Shown in pieces: positions 31,022 through 41,942 of a DNA stretch of 64,000 nucleotides; position 1 is the stretch's first letter, and every line of letters starts with the position of its first letter. Under the pieces are notes generated by a model. The model was not told the DNA's origin. It saw only the letters and a list, made by a program, of their open reading frames with translations, and ran no database searches. The stretch is taken from positions 4,580,530 through 4,644,529 of the forward strand of contig CAXKWD010000006.1 of NCBI GenBank assembly GCA_964059195.1, in the 5' to 3' direction. The position numbers and the translations under genes were made by a program. This DNA comes from Ectobius pallidus (taxonomy: Eukaryota; Arthropoda; Insecta; Blattodea; Ectobiidae).

Positions 31022-34000
31022 TTACTGAGCAGGCAGTGGACACAGCTTAGATATAGGCCTTTTTAGTATAGAATTGGCCGTTTTGACTGTTGCTACTCTA
31101 ACTTTACCATCTGGGCCAGGATGCACTTCTATAATCCTAGCCAGTGGCCAGTTCATAGGAGGAACATTGTCCACCATTAATATGACTAATTGATTAGTTT
31201 TCAGATTTTGAGTTTCTGTGTTCCACTTCTGTCTCTGTTGCAAAGTATTTAAATACTCTTTGACCCATCTGGCCCAAATGCATTGTGACTGTTGCTCTAA
31301 CAATTGATAGCGTGACAGCCTGGACAGGTTTATAGACTGTAAGTCTGGGTGGGGGATAGAATTTAAAGGAGCACCAATGAGGAAGTGACCAGGGGTTAAT
31401 GCCATGTAGTCTTGAGAGTCGCTGCTCATCGGTGTCAGTGGTCTACTGTTGATGATGGCTTCTATTCTGCATAGAAGTGTGCTGGCTTCTTCATAGCTGT
31501 AGATAGTGTCTTTCATCACCTTGTATAGAATAGTTTTCATGCTGCGGTTAGATCTTTCTACAAGTCCTGCCATGTGGCTTGCCCTTGGTGGCAGAAAATG
31601 GAATTGTATATTTAGATTTGCTGTAAAGTTCATTATATCTGTGTTAGCTTGCTCCGTCTGGAATTGTTCATAGAGTTCACTCAGCTCTCGTGAGGCTCCT
31701 ATGAAGTTTCTGCCATTATCCAGGTATAGGTGGGAAGGTAGTCCCCTTCTAGAAACGAATCTTTGCAAGGATGCAATGAATGCTGCTGAAGTGGCTGCTG
31801 TTACCAATTCAATGTGCACTGCTTTGGTACATAAACATATGTGCATACAGATGTAAGCTTTATATACTGTTTTGCCTCTCCCATGATCCTTCAAAGAGAT
31901 AGGACCTACAAAATCTATGGCTGTGGTGTCGAAAGCTCGGTTGGGAGTAACTCTGGCTTGGGGCAAAGTTCCCATGATTTGCTGTGCTTTGACAGGGCTG
32001 TGTCTAAAGCATGTGAGACATCCTTTTAAGGCTGATTTTACAGTTTGAACTCCATGGATGGGCCAGTACTGTTGTCTTAATGTGTACAGTATGCCTTGAG
32101 GGCCTTCATGTAAGTTTTTTAAGTGTGTGTCTCTGACAATGATGTCTGTTATGTGGTGCTTGGCAGGTAATATAATTGGATGTTTAGCATTGTAGTCTAA
32201 ATCAGTATGGTGCAGTCTTCCACCTACACGAAGTATGCTATCTTTATCCAAGTATGGATGCAGTGGCAATAGTGAACTGCTTCTAGAAACACAATTATTC
32301 TTTCTAATATGAGCCATGTCTTCTGAGAAGGCTTCTTTCTGAGTAGCATGTATGATAGCATTGTGAGCTTTATGTAGTTCTTGCAGGCTGATAGGGCCAA
32401 CAAATCTATCAGACTTGTGTAGACAGTTGTGTTTGAATCTCAGAATATAAGCTGTATTCCTGAGTAGCTTTCTGAAAGAGGAATATCTATGCAAGTATTC
32501 ATTGTGTGTACTTATAGTCATAAAGGCTTTTGCTGTTTTCTTGGTTTCTGGTATTTCTTCTGTCTGAAATACATTGTCAGTGGTAGGCCAAAAACATTCA
32601 TCTTGTGTTAGGAATTTTGGACCATTCCACCATAGAGTTTGGTTATGAAGCTTGTTAGGTGAGACAGGTTTAGTGATGAGATCTGCAGGATTCTGCTGTG
32701 TTGGCACATGTCTCCATTGACAGTTTTCTGTAGCAGCTTGAATTTTGGTTACTCTGTGTGCTACAAAAGTGTTCCATTTGTGTGGAGGCTGTGTGATCCA
32801 CTGTAAGGTTATGAGACTGTCAGTCCAGAAATATACTGCTGATATCATAATCTGCAAAGATAAGCTTACTTTTTGGTATAAGCATGCTGCCAACTGAGCT
32901 GCACAGAGCTCCAGTCTGGGCAAAGTAATCTGCTTAAGTGGGGCCACTCTAGATTTGCTTGTCAGTAGTTGAACTTGTGTTTTGTGGCTTTCATCTTCAG
33001 ATTTTATGTAGCATGCTGATCCATATGCCTGTGGGCTGGCATCACTGAAAAAGTGCAGTTCTACATGACTGAAATTGAGTATTAGAGTGTTCCTTGGGAT
33101 TCTGTATAATTCTACATAGTGAAGTTGTGAATATAGTTCATTCCAGGCCTTCTGTATGTCAACAGGAGCTTGCTGGTCCCAACCTATGTCATTCAGCCAA
33201 ATCTGTTGCATAATACATTTAGCTGCAGAGATGATGGGGGCAATTAGTCCCTGAGGGTCATATAGAGTACAGATGGCAGATAGAATCTGTCTCTTAGTGG
33301 TAGCTGCTGGTAATGACTTCACTGTGTACTGTAGCAAGTCTTGTAATGGATTCCAGTGTAATCCTAGTGTTTTTACTGTATTCTGCTCTTCTAAATGAGT
33401 AAGTGTAGCTTTAGAGAGCTTTTCTTGTGGCAGTGTTCTCAAAACTTCTTGTGAGTTGGAACAAAACTGTGTTAGGTTAAATCCACCTGTCTGTAATAGT
33501 TGTGACACTTCTGTGGCTGCTAGTATAGCTTCCTGCTCTGTAGAAAATGATGCAAGGAGATTATCAACATAAAAGCAAGTAGATAGCAATTTGGATGCTG
33601 TGGGAAATCTGTTTCTCTCATCCTCTGCCAACTGGTTGAGTACTCTGGTTGCTTCAAAAGCTGAACAGGCTTGTCCATATGTGATAGTGTTGAGCTGATA
33701 TATCTTCACTGGAGTGGATTTAGAATGTCTCCAGAAGATTCTTTGGAAGTCTCTTTGCTGTGGCTGTACCATTACCATCCTGTACATTTTCTCTATGTCA
33801 GCACTCACAACATATGGGTGGCATCTGAACTTCAAGAGTATGGTGTAGAGATCAGGTTGCACACAGGGTCCTGTGTATAGGATATCATTGAGTGATGTAC
33901 CTGTTGAGGTTTTGAATGAAGCGTTGAAGACTACTCTGAGTTTTGTGGTTTCTGAGTCTTCCTTTAAGACAAATTGGTGTGGAATATAATATGCTTCTGG

Positions 34001-36283
34001 GCCATCCTGGTAGAAACTTTCGTCCACTTGGGTCATATGACCTAGGGCTTCATATTGCTGCATGAAGTCTGAGTACTGTTGGAGTATAGTAGGCTGTTTA
34101 TGGAGTCTGGTTTCATTAGAGAAGAAACGTTTCAAAGCTCCAGTTCTAGAGGCACCAAGATTACCTGTGGGCTTCTTGAATGGTAAGGTTATTGTGTAGC
34201 GTCCATCTTTATCTCTCTGTATTGTTTCTTGAAAATGTTGCTCGCATATGGAGTCTTCTTCAGATCTTACTGGTTGGATAATTTCTTCCATTTCCCAGAA
34301 TTTCTGCATGTTCTTGTGGATTTGTTCTGTTATGCTTAAGTGGCAACGTGGTTCTTGTCTTCTACCCTGAGTGCAGTGTATTTGCCCTGAGAGAATCCAA
34401 CCTAGTCTGGTCTCTCTGATGAATGCTTTGTGTTTGTTGGTTTTGTTGATGGGTATAGTGTGTCCCATTAACAAGTTCCAAAATACATCTGCCCCTAGCA
34501 ATATGTCAATGGTACCGGGTATGTGAAATCTGTTGTCTGCTAGCACAATGTCATTAGGAATTCTTAAGCTGGTGACATCTATAGGTGCACTGGGAATGTC
34601 TTTGGCAATCTGGTTAATGATGAGGCACTGTAGCTGTCTTTTGTAGCCATTGCCATGTGCGTCACTTATTTGTATGTGTCCAATTTCCAAGACATTGGAG
34701 GTGTGTAGGTTTACACCGGTCACAGCTATGGTGGTAGGCTTGGTTTGTAACTGTAGCCTATCAGCCAAATCTTGAGTTATAAATGTGTGCGTGGCACCTG
34801 AATCCAATAATGCTCTGGCTTTTATGAGTCTGCCATTCTGAGCTTTCACTAGTATTTCTGCTGTGGCAAGAAATGTATGAGTTTTGGGCGTGATTTGAGC
34901 ATTGTTAGCAAATGCTGTGCCTGTAGCATTGCTGCTGGTAGTAGCTGGAGATTGTCTAGTACCACTGTGGCTTTGGTTTCCGTTTTGTCTGTTAGGCAAT
35001 CTACTAGTGTATTGTGTAGTTGCATGTTGCCTATATTCATTGCTGCGAACCTTGTCTTGGTGTAGCAGTGTGTGATGGCGTTGTTGGCATTTATAACAAG
35101 ATGTAGATGTGCAGTTTCTGACGTGATGTCCTGCTCTGAGACAATTACTGCATAGTCTATTAGTGTTTACAAAGTTCCATCTCTGTGTGTTATTGAGGTT
35201 ATGGAAGTCTTCGCATTTGTGTAACTGGTGATCTTGCCTGCACAGTATACAATTGTTGGCTGCATGGGCAACAAAGGTCCGTGGGCTCAGTTGTCTGTGG
35301 CAAATAGGCTTGTTCTGTGTATTGTGTACAGTTTTAGGCCTGCTGGAGCTGTCTGGTGTCTCCAGAGCTTGTCCCCTTCTCTGTAGGAAGTTACAGAGTT
35401 CTTTGAATGTGTTTAGCTGATCTACTGTGCCCTCTAGGCTCCATGCTTTGAGCGTAGTAGGGTCAAGTTTAGACGTGAGAAGATGAGTGAGCATGTAGTC
35501 CCATCTAAGGTTCTCTGGTGTGATAGATTCTATTGACCTAACCTGTCTGGTAAAGTGGTCAAGTAAGTCCATTAATTGACTGGGTGATTCCTTAGGGATC
35601 TTGCTATAGTCAATCAAAGACTGTAATAACTGTTGCAGTATAATTTTGTTGTTCTGAAACCTTTCATTGAGTAAGTTCCAAGCGGTTTCATAACCTTTAG
35701 CAGTTAATGGTAGTGTGTCAATGAGTTTGTTGGCTGGGCCTTGCAATGCTATTCTCAAATAGTGAAACTTGTGAACTGGATCAAGCGAATTGTTACTGTG
35801 AACAAGTGAGATGAACAGTTCTCTAAATGGTAGCCAATCTGAATGCCTGCCATTGAAGTGTGGCAAATTTATCTTTGGTAGCTGAACTCTAGGAGTGCAA
35901 TTAGCTTGCATGTTAGGTTGAGTTGTATCTTGAGGCTGAACTTGTGTCATGTTAGCCTGTGAGTACTGTGTTTCATAATCCCTAATTTTTCTGCGAGCCA
36001 TGCCTACAGTTGTGTAGTATGTCTCTTCGAAAGCTTGTCTTTCTCCTTCCCAGTCAGGGTCTGAGTCACATGTTTCTATCTTGTCCTGTATTTCCTCAAA
36101 GTCCCTTAATAGTGTGTTCTCTTTAGATAATCTGTAGACTATCTCTTCAATATTGTCTTGGTCTACTTGAACTGACAAAACATATTGGTAGAATCTAGTT
36201 AACTTTCCTTTGATGACTGCCCTCTTCTGCTTGTAGTTTTTTAGCTTGGAGGCATCTGTGGCAAGTACTTGTGAGTCTGGCAT
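31022..36283 (-). CDS. BEL/Pao Gag-Pol polyprotein
   Basis: About 1753 codons without interruption; I start at the ATG at 36283 (MPDSQVLATD), since the frame upstream to 36328 begins with GTG. Domains in order: a Gag-like region with LPHFNGRHSDWLPF (DUF1759 type, about 140-300); Cys knuckles CSNCLRAGHHVRNC and CYKCQQRHH (about 380-410); aspartic protease LLDSGATHTF (about 490); RT with LRVVFNAS and the catalytic YVDN (about 905); RNase H with FFSDASPQAYG and TLPRLELCAA (about 1080-1150); integrase with a zinc-binding CLTCFRH, DFVGP, LYLDNGRNF and GLVERSNR (DDE residues, about 1440-1575); and a C-terminal DUF5641-like tail. All key residues I can name are present. The product would copy and integrate the element; no envelope gene is seen. 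BEL/Pao elements are classed with retrovirus-like families but are not known as infectious agents. Confidence 0.95.
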   Translation of the reverse strand: MPDSQVLATDASKLKNYKQKRAVIKGKLTRFYQYVLSVQVDQDNIEEIVYRLSKENTLLRDFEEIQDKIETCDSDPDWEGERQAFEETYYTTVGMARRKIRDYETQYSQANMTQVQPQDTTQPNMQANCTPRVQLPKINLPHFNGRHSDWLPFRELFISLVHSNNSLDPVHKFHYLRIALQGPANKLIDTLPLTAKGYETAWNLLNERFQNNKIILQQLLQSLIDYSKIPKESPSQLMDLLDHFTRQVRSIESITPENLRWDYMLTHLLTSKLDPTTLKAWSLEGTVDQLNTFKELCNFLQRRGQALETPDSSSRPKTVHNTQNKPICHRQLSPRTFVAHAANNCILCRQDHQLHKCEDFHNLNNTQRWNFVNTNRLCSNCLRAGHHVRNCTSTSCYKCQQRHHTLLHQDKVRSNEYRQHATTQYTSRLPNRQNGNQSHSGTRQSPATTSSNATGTAFANNAQITPKTHTFLATAEILVKAQNGRLIKARALLDSGATHTFITQDLADRLQLQTKPTTIAVTGVNLHTSNVLEIGHIQISDAHGNGYKRQLQCLIINQIAKDIPSAPIDVTSLRIPNDIVLADNRFHIPGTIDILLGADVFWNLLMGHTIPINKTNKHKAFIRETRLGWILSGQIHCTQGRRQEPRCHLSITEQIHKNMQKFWEMEEIIQPVRSEEDSICEQHFQETIQRDKDGRYTITLPFKKPTGNLGASRTGALKRFFSNETRLHKQPTILQQYSDFMQQYEALGHMTQVDESFYQDGPEAYYIPHQFVLKEDSETTKLRVVFNASFKTSTGTSLNDILYTGPCVQPDLYTILLKFRCHPYVVSADIEKMYRMVMVQPQQRDFQRIFWRHSKSTPVKIYQLNTITYGQACSAFEATRVLNQLAEDERNRFPTASKLLSTCFYVDNLLASFSTEQEAILAATEVSQLLQTGGFNLTQFCSNSQEVLRTLPQEKLSKATLTHLEEQNTVKTLGLHWNPLQDLLQYTVKSLPAATTKRQILSAICTLYDPQGLIAPIISAAKCIMQQIWLNDIGWDQQAPVDIQKAWNELYSQLHYVELYRIPRNTLILNFSHVELHFFSDASPQAYGSACYIKSEDESHKTQVQLLTSKSRVAPLKQITLPRLELCAAQLAACLYQKVSLSLQIMISAVYFWTDSLITLQWITQPPHKWNTFVAHRVTKIQAATENCQWRHVPTQQNPADLITKPVSPNKLHNQTLWWNGPKFLTQDECFWPTTDNVFQTEEIPETKKTAKAFMTISTHNEYLHRYSSFRKLLRNTAYILRFKHNCLHKSDRFVGPISLQELHKAHNAIIHATQKEAFSEDMAHIRKNNCVSRSSSLLPLHPYLDKDSILRVGGRLHHTDLDYNAKHPIILPAKHHITDIIVRDTHLKNLHEGPQGILYTLRQQYWPIHGVQTVKSALKGCLTCFRHSPVKAQQIMGTLPQARVTPNRAFDTTAIDFVGPISLKDHGRGKTVYKAYICMHICLCTKAVHIELVTAATSAAFIASLQRFVSRRGLPSHLYLDNGRNFIGASRELSELYEQFQTEQANTDIMNFTANLNIQFHFLPPRASHMAGLVERSNRSMKTILYKVMKDTIYSYEEASTLLCRIEAIINSRPLTPMSSDSQDYMALTPGHFLIGAPLNSIPHPDLQSINLSRLSRYQLLEQQSQCIWARWVKEYLNTLQQRQKWNTETQNLKTNQLVILMVDNVPPMNWPLARIIEVHPGPDGKVRVATVKTANSILKRPISKLCPLPAQ

Positions 36284-36562
36284 TGTGAGGGGTGGTGTAT
36301 GACAGTGTGTTATAAGGAAGGCTGTCACTTACCTTAATATCCAGTAAGACTGTTGTCCCTTGCACGGCTCTACCAGAATTCTTGCACCTTTTCTTACCAC
36401 TAGGCCTGCTATGACTGCTCCTAGTATATGATGCAGTTAACATAGGCTGAAAATACAATAGAGTATTAGAATTGTACAAATGCAAGATGTGTTTTACAAA
36501 CAATATACACTGTTGGTATGAGGAGTGGACAAAGTGATTATCCAAGGTGTGGATAGAATCCA

Positions 36563-36578
36563 GGCTCGTTGAGGACCA
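36563..36578 (-). other. putative primer-binding site of the BEL element
   Basis: Five bases inside the 5' LTR, the minus strand reads TGGTCCTCAACGAGCC. It begins with TGG, complementary to a tRNA CCA end. Similar GGTCC...GAGCC sites occur in other BEL/Pao elements as I recall. The priming tRNA was not identified. Confidence 0.6.
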
Positions 36579-36583
36579 AAAAA

Positions 36584-38215
36584 TGTAGGCTAGTGTGCCT
36601 AACAGGGTTGCAATAGGATTTTCGGAGGACCACTGGATTATAATCCAGAAAATATTTAAGTTTAGAATTGCAGGAATGTTTGAAGGAAGCAGGAAGAATG
36701 GAGAGAGAATTGCTTCTTTATTCTTCTTATTCTTAGCTGTAGTTGTCAATAATTATGATCTGTTATCTTTGCTAAGTAGATTTCAGGATAATTTCAAGGT
36801 TGATTTATTATTATAACATAATATGGTTTGTTTCCACAACAACAATTCAAATAACTTTATTTTTGTTTCAACAGTTACAATATAATAATTGAGCTGTATT
36901 GGCTCAGAATACTACTGCAGTATACTTTATCTGCAAGTAGGAAAAGAGAAGCTGCAAATATTTGCCAAAACTTCTTAACTTTATGAAAGCGGAATTACTT
37001 CTGTAAAAACCACTAATATGCTAGACCAATCCTTGGTCTTTGTGTAATATTAAAGTTTATTCAAACTACTACGGCAGCATATTGGGCTTGCACGTAGAGA
37101 AAAAGAGGAGCTGCAAAGATGCCAAAACTCCCTAGCATTATACAATCAGTTTTACATTATAATGACACAAAGATGCTAAGCCTACTTGGCTTTTGTGTAA
37201 TATAACATGGTTAGGTTTGAGTTACTTAACTTGGTTTGCGACTATCTGATGAGAATGTGACTGCATTTAGCCGGACTGAAGTTAAGGGATGTACAGTTAT
37301 TGTAGATGAAGTTCTGTGTTGCTGTGGATCATCCTGAACGGTGGCCAGTAGCGAGTACTTCCAATGGCTGCAGGCTACGCTCCACGCAGTTCTAGTGATG
37401 TTTCAAATATCCACCTCCTGGTAGATTAAGTCGTGGCTGTCATTGCTGGTTCCATGCTGAGTAGTGTGTAGAAACTGTACTAATATATATTCAGACTTGT
37501 GGTCTGTTGCTAAATTGGGCTGTGCCCTTACGAAGCGACGATCAGTGAGAGAATGAGAGAAAGTCTAACGGCCAAAATGCGTTCACATAATCATCTTACA
37601 AAGAGTCGAGTTCTAGAATCCCATGGAAGGCTCTTCTAGAAGTGTCTAGTAGCTTCCATCCAGAACTAGGGTACATTTACAGAGAATGACATGCTGTAAT
37701 TATTCTGTAACATAAAAAATTAATATGTGAGCATTTACATTCTAATTGCAATGTATAATTACAGAGAAATTTAATAATTTCAGTGCGGTGAATAATCGAT
37801 TTATTCATAAAGCTGCATCTAATCGATGGCACTAATCGATAGGACGGCTTTAAGTAAGCTACTGTATTCTGTCTGTAGCGCCAAGTGAATGTTAATGAGC
37901 TGGCACTCGACTTATCGATATCAGTTCGATGTCGGCAATGCAGCTTTCTATTGCTAATTGACATTAATTAGTAATTCTGCTGATAATAGCTAATATTAAC
38001 AAGAATAGATGTGCAAAATTATTCTTTAGTTCATTATAGTACAGAATATAACATATGTTTTCTTTTTCTAAGCATATATAAACAGGTACAAGTGTGCCAA
38101 GAATTCTGGCTACTGATAATTGGCATCAGTGCCATCTAGTGATTTGTATTAATACTTCATTACTAGTAATTGCTATAAAGGTATAAAAATAGGCTCTAAG
38201 CTGTACGAGCTTACA
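36584..38215 (-). repeat. 5' LTR of the BEL element
   Basis: 1632 bp, partner of 29355-30986. Transcription would start within it on the minus strand. A TATAAA-like GGTATAAAAATAGG lies near 38180 on the plus strand; no sense-strand TATA was identified. Confidence 0.95.
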
Positions 38216-38218
38216 CAT

Positions 38219-38316
38219 ACATTAATTACAATGGACAATTTTTAAACGCTTGTAGCTCCACTTATGTCAAGTAGAGCTACAAGTGTTTAAAAAATGACCA
38301 TTGTAATTAATGAATC
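38219..38316. repeat. short palindrome beside the BEL target site
   Basis: CATTAATTACAATGG, then CTTGTAGCTCCACTT, a short loop, and the inverted partners AAGTAGAGCTACAAG and CCATTGTAATTAATG form arms of about 45 bp. It is probably a miniature foldback element that was already there when BEL inserted at its edge. Confidence 0.75.
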
Positions 38317-38756
38317 AATAGCTTTACTGTTTATACCACTTCTCCCGTTTTATATATTTATTAGAAAAATCATAGGTTAATGAATTTTGAAATATCACAA
38401 GAAAAAAACTTGAACAGGTTCATAAAATCTACACCAGAGAGCGCATCAATATTCTCCAAGCAAGGGCTTGACAGTTGACAACAGTTGAAAATGTGGGCAC
38501 AAGCCCATGAAATGTACATTCCACAAAAATGTAAGTAAGAATGAAGTCTAAAGTGTTTAAATGTCAACCATCTCAATTAACATTGACCAGAATATAAGAC
38601 GATGTTTTTTTCCTCAAAATATGTTTATAAAAACTATACTAGTCTTATATGTGCAGCCTAACACTTTCAACAACTCTCCATTCATGAATAAAGCTGTGTA
38701 GCAGGAATCCCCACGTGATGAAGTGTGTCAGACCCAAGCTCAAAGTCACAAGATCT
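38317..38756. other. no recognisable gene
   Basis: No motif or terminal repeat seen. Confidence 0.4.
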
Positions 38757-39610
38757 CAGGAATTTTTTTATTTTGGATTTTTAGATTTTATTATTTTTGG
38801 ATTTCCGATTTTTTAATTTGGATTATTTAATTTTGCATTGTTTGTTTTTTTATTTTGCATTTTTGAAATCCTAAATTAAACATCCAAAATTTAAGAAATA
38901 AAATAAATCCAAAATTAAAAAATTGAAAATTAAAAATAAAATAAATAAACAATCAGATTGAAAAATTAAAAACTACAAAATTAAAAAATAGAAAATACAT
39001 AATTTAAGAATCTAAAATTTCAAAATATAAAAAATCTAAAAAATCAAAATTAAAAATTGTAAATCCAAAATTTTAAAATACAAACCCAAAATTAAAATAT
39101 TCAAATTTCCAAAATTAGGAAATCCCGAAATAAAAATTTCAAACTTAAAAAATCGTTAATCTATAATGTAAAAATAAAAAAAATAAAAATTTAAAGATCC
39201 AAAATTAAACAATTTAAGGATACAAAATTAAAAAAACGAAAATCAAATATATATATATCAGTTTTTAATTTTTAATTTTTTTAATTTTTATTTTATTTTT
39301 TAATTTTTTTTAAATTTTAATATTTAAAATTTGAGGTCTCAATTTTTTATTATTTTTTTTATTTTAGATTTTCTATTTTGGTTATTATTTTTACATTTTA
39401 TTTTTGGGTTTTCAATTTTTTAATTTTGGATTTTTTATATTTTTTATCTTTGAATTTATAATTTTGGATTTATAGATTTTTACATTTTGGATTTTGTATT
39501 TTTAAATATTGGATTCTTTATATTTTGGAACTTAATTTTTTTTTTTCATTATGGATTTTCGATTTTCTAATTTTAGGTTTTTAATTTATGATTTTAGTTT
39601 TTTGGAACTT
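38757..39610. repeat. low-complexity AAATCCAAAATT/AATTTTGGATTT array
   Basis: About 850 bp of short variable units. The first 120 bp are of the TTTTGGATTTTT type, the next 370 bp of the AAATCCAAAATT type, and the rest again TTTTGGATTT, so the strand sense switches twice and the halves are inverted. A second block of the same words lies at 57000-57365. Confidence 0.85.
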
Positions 39611-39622
39611 TTAATTCGTACG

Positions 39623-39700
39623 ATTTTCTGTCCCTTAAAAATAAGAGAAACTTGTCGCTAATCTTCAGTTCACATCTTCAGAAGGTACTCTTGATACTTT
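39623..39700 (+). repeat. fragment of the 45-47-kb repeat family
   Basis: CCCTTAAAAATAAGAGAAAC, TTGTCGC, AATCTTC and CACATCTTCAGAAGGTA match the units at 45530-45585 and 47405-47465. Confidence 0.75.
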
Positions 39701-39929
39701 TCACTGCACACTCCTTTCAGCTTTGAAGCCATATCAGGAGTTGAAGATCTGTGCCTATACAGTAGGATATGAAACTATTGATTGTCTATTGTTTTCTATT
39801 GTTGGTGTTTTTCATGGAGTAAATTTCAACTCATATTATTTTAAATGGATATGATATAGGATGAAATAGCAAGAATGGTATGTAAATATTCAAATCGGCA
39901 TTTCCTTTACGACTGGCAAAACCATAAAA

Positions 39930-40000
39930 AACCTACAACAGGATTTGAACTTGGGACCTCCCGAATGTGAGTCCAAGATCGGCAACCTCGCTTGGTAAAA
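39930..40000 (-). other. tRNA-like SINE fragment
   Basis: On the minus strand AAGCGAGGTTGCCGATCTTG, then GTCCCAAGTTCAAATCCTGT, gives A-box-like and B-box sequence with a CATTCGGGAGG middle. No closed cloverleaf was found, so it is taken as a tRNA-derived SINE scrap. Confidence 0.5.
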
Positions 40001-40200
40001 TCAGGCCTATTGTAATTTTGTACCCAGGACTTTTTGAACTTATATAAAATTTAGTCAACACTGTAATTCTTTGGTTGAGTGGACTAAATAAATAAAAAAA
40101 TAAACAAACAAATAAATATTTCTGCAATATTTAGTACTGAGAACTGACAAACTACTTTCATGGCCGATGTCACATTTATCTTAGTATTCCAAGTTACCAA

Positions 40201-40261
40201 CTCTACCCATGCAGCAATTTGTTTTCAGTACAAAATAAAACAAATTGCTGCATGGGTAGAG
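40201..40261. repeat. perfect 25-bp hairpin
   Basis: CTCTACCCATGCAGCAATTT plus GTTTT (40201-40225) and its exact complement (40237-40261) are separated by 11 bases. It could be a tiny foldback, the end of a deleted element, or a hairpin RNA precursor. No transcription signal seen. Confidence 0.85.
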
Positions 40262-41712
40262 TGTCAAATGTCGCTGTTGATGGTGACGTCAATGGGATGA
40301 TCTAACTCCCACTAATCTAGCACTACCAGGCATTTTGTGACATTTTGACAAAGTCGCAACGTAGGGGGACCCTTCTCACGATGTGAGCAGACTTCCACAG
40401 ACGGGTGATGTTTTCTTGTTTTTCAGCAAACCCGGTTGAATAACATTTGCCAGTTAGGTTAGAAACAGTGATATTAGTGTTAGTGACAGGTGCTGTTAGG
40501 TTATGAACAGTGACATTAATTTAGTAGGGCATTCTGAATTCTCCCGTTTTGTAAATATGCCATTTTGTATTTCTCCCACGAGGTTGGTTGTGTTTGTGAA
40601 CCTGTTTCCCGGAATTCTATGTGTTCCGCTGGTGTGACATCACACCTCTGACATCCAATCACGAATTTCATCATATGGAGATAAAAATATGGTGGAACTG
40701 ACGCTACTGTGTGTATTATTTAAGGTGGGTGGATTTTGACCAAATCATTTGCCAAGACAACATCTCCTCTCCAGAGAACTATCTATATGAAAAGAAAATG
40801 GTTTTCAAAGTTGGTCCTCCTACAATGCAATTTTACCGACATTTTTCTTACATGGCAGATAACCCATTAGGGATTTCAAAATTTCGACAAGTTGGCGACG
40901 GCCACAAGTCTAACTAGCAGTACATCCCATTCAATTAATAACATGAAACCAACCGGTGATAGTTGGCATAATTACGCACTATGTTTATTCACTCTGAAAC
41001 AATGGGAAAGTGAGAATAAAGATGTCACTTTTCTAACCTATAAATGGCTGTTGGAAGGTGATAATTATAACTGCATGGGTCAGATGATCTAGAAACAAGG
41101 CTGGGATTGTAGGCTAAACTTTATAGTGATCAACACTGATATCACCATTCCTTACCTAGAATTGGAAGTTGGTATGTAGTAAGCAATGACAGAAACTAAA
41201 CTCAACCAACCAACCAACCACAAAAGCAAACCTGAAGTCTCACGACCGCTCATTAAGAACAACATGCAGAACGGAAAAGTGCTTTAGGCTAATAGATTAC
41301 GGTAGGTGAAATAAATGAATGAATATGTTAGACAATAAACATGACATTAATTCGCTTATGTAAAGCGATATTAAGCACACTTTAGTCTAAAGTAGTTCTG
41401 TTACGTATTATTTCCAGGAGTTTACATCAGCCTCAATGTTCGGGGTTGTTATGCGGCTCTGGCTTGTTGGCTGCCAACGACCTTGCATGTCATTGGTCCG
41501 TTCCATACGGTGCTGCCAACAATTTTAAGTGGACGCTTTGCAGTTCCCATGTAGGCTGGATTCCCAGGTTTTCTAATTACCTTATATTGAAGGGGGGGCT
41601 CAGCCCCTAAGGAGTAAAAACGTAAGAAGGAATACAACAGCCAGCATCAAATGCACCATTGGTGCGACAGCAGCAACCACAACCAGCCAAGCCACGCCAC
41701 GCCCACCACGAG
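40262..41712. other. no recognisable gene in 1.4 kb
   Basis: Open frames up to 68 codons exist (40711-40917 and 40892-41092), but none carries a motif I know. The last 250 bp lead into the promoter-like block at 41713 and may belong to the same element. Confidence 0.4.
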
Positions 41713-41750
41713 TATATAAGAAGCTTCAATTCTCCAAGAAGATCAGTCAG
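41713..41750 (+). promoter_or_regulatory. TATA plus initiator core promoter
   Basis: TATATAAG at 41713-41720 and the arthropod initiator TCAGT at 41743-41747 have the A of the initiator 32 bases after the first T of the TATA box, the standard spacing. It leads into the hammerhead-like motif at 41768. Likely the promoter of a retroelement end rather than of a host gene. Confidence 0.5.
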
Positions 41751-41767
41751 CGTCAAGGCAGAAGCCA

Positions 41768-41801
41768 CTGAAGATGTTCCCCACAGCGGGAGCGAAATGT
41801 C
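41768..41801 (+). ncRNA. hammerhead-ribozyme-like core
   Basis: CTGAAGA (41768-41774), one extra T, a perfect six-pair stem GTTCCC/GGGAGC with loop CACAGC, then GAAA (41794-41797) and TGTC. This is the order of the hammerhead core: CUGANGA, stem II, GAAA. Stem I and stem III are not convincing by eye, and the unpaired T is unusual. Penelope-like element ends are known to carry hammerheads, so a Penelope-type relic is the likeliest source. Confidence 0.35.
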
Positions 41802-41875
41802 TGGTGAGACTTTTTAGCCTTTGGACCACGGCCCACAGCCTGGAAGATGCTGAATGATAATATTAAACACGATAT

Positions 41876-41900
41876 ACAAAGTCTGTTAGAAAAGTATTCG

Positions 41901-41942
<42 letters not shown>

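Larger units (their letters stand above)
29355..38215 (-). mobile_element. complete BEL/Pao LTR retrotransposon
   Basis: Two 1632-bp LTRs flank one long Gag-Pol frame on the minus strand. LTR ends are TGT...ACA. CATAC flanks both sides (29350-29354 and 38216-38220), the 5-bp duplication typical for this group. A primer-binding-like site follows the 5' LTR. The domain order protease, RT, RNase H, integrase and the YVDN RT site define BEL/Pao. The near identity of the LTRs points to a recent insertion; the copy looks structurally complete. Confidence 0.95.

Noticed and set aside
40711..41092. Coding exon in the overlapping 66-68-codon frames
   Set aside because: No splice signals of quality, no motif, and no known family.
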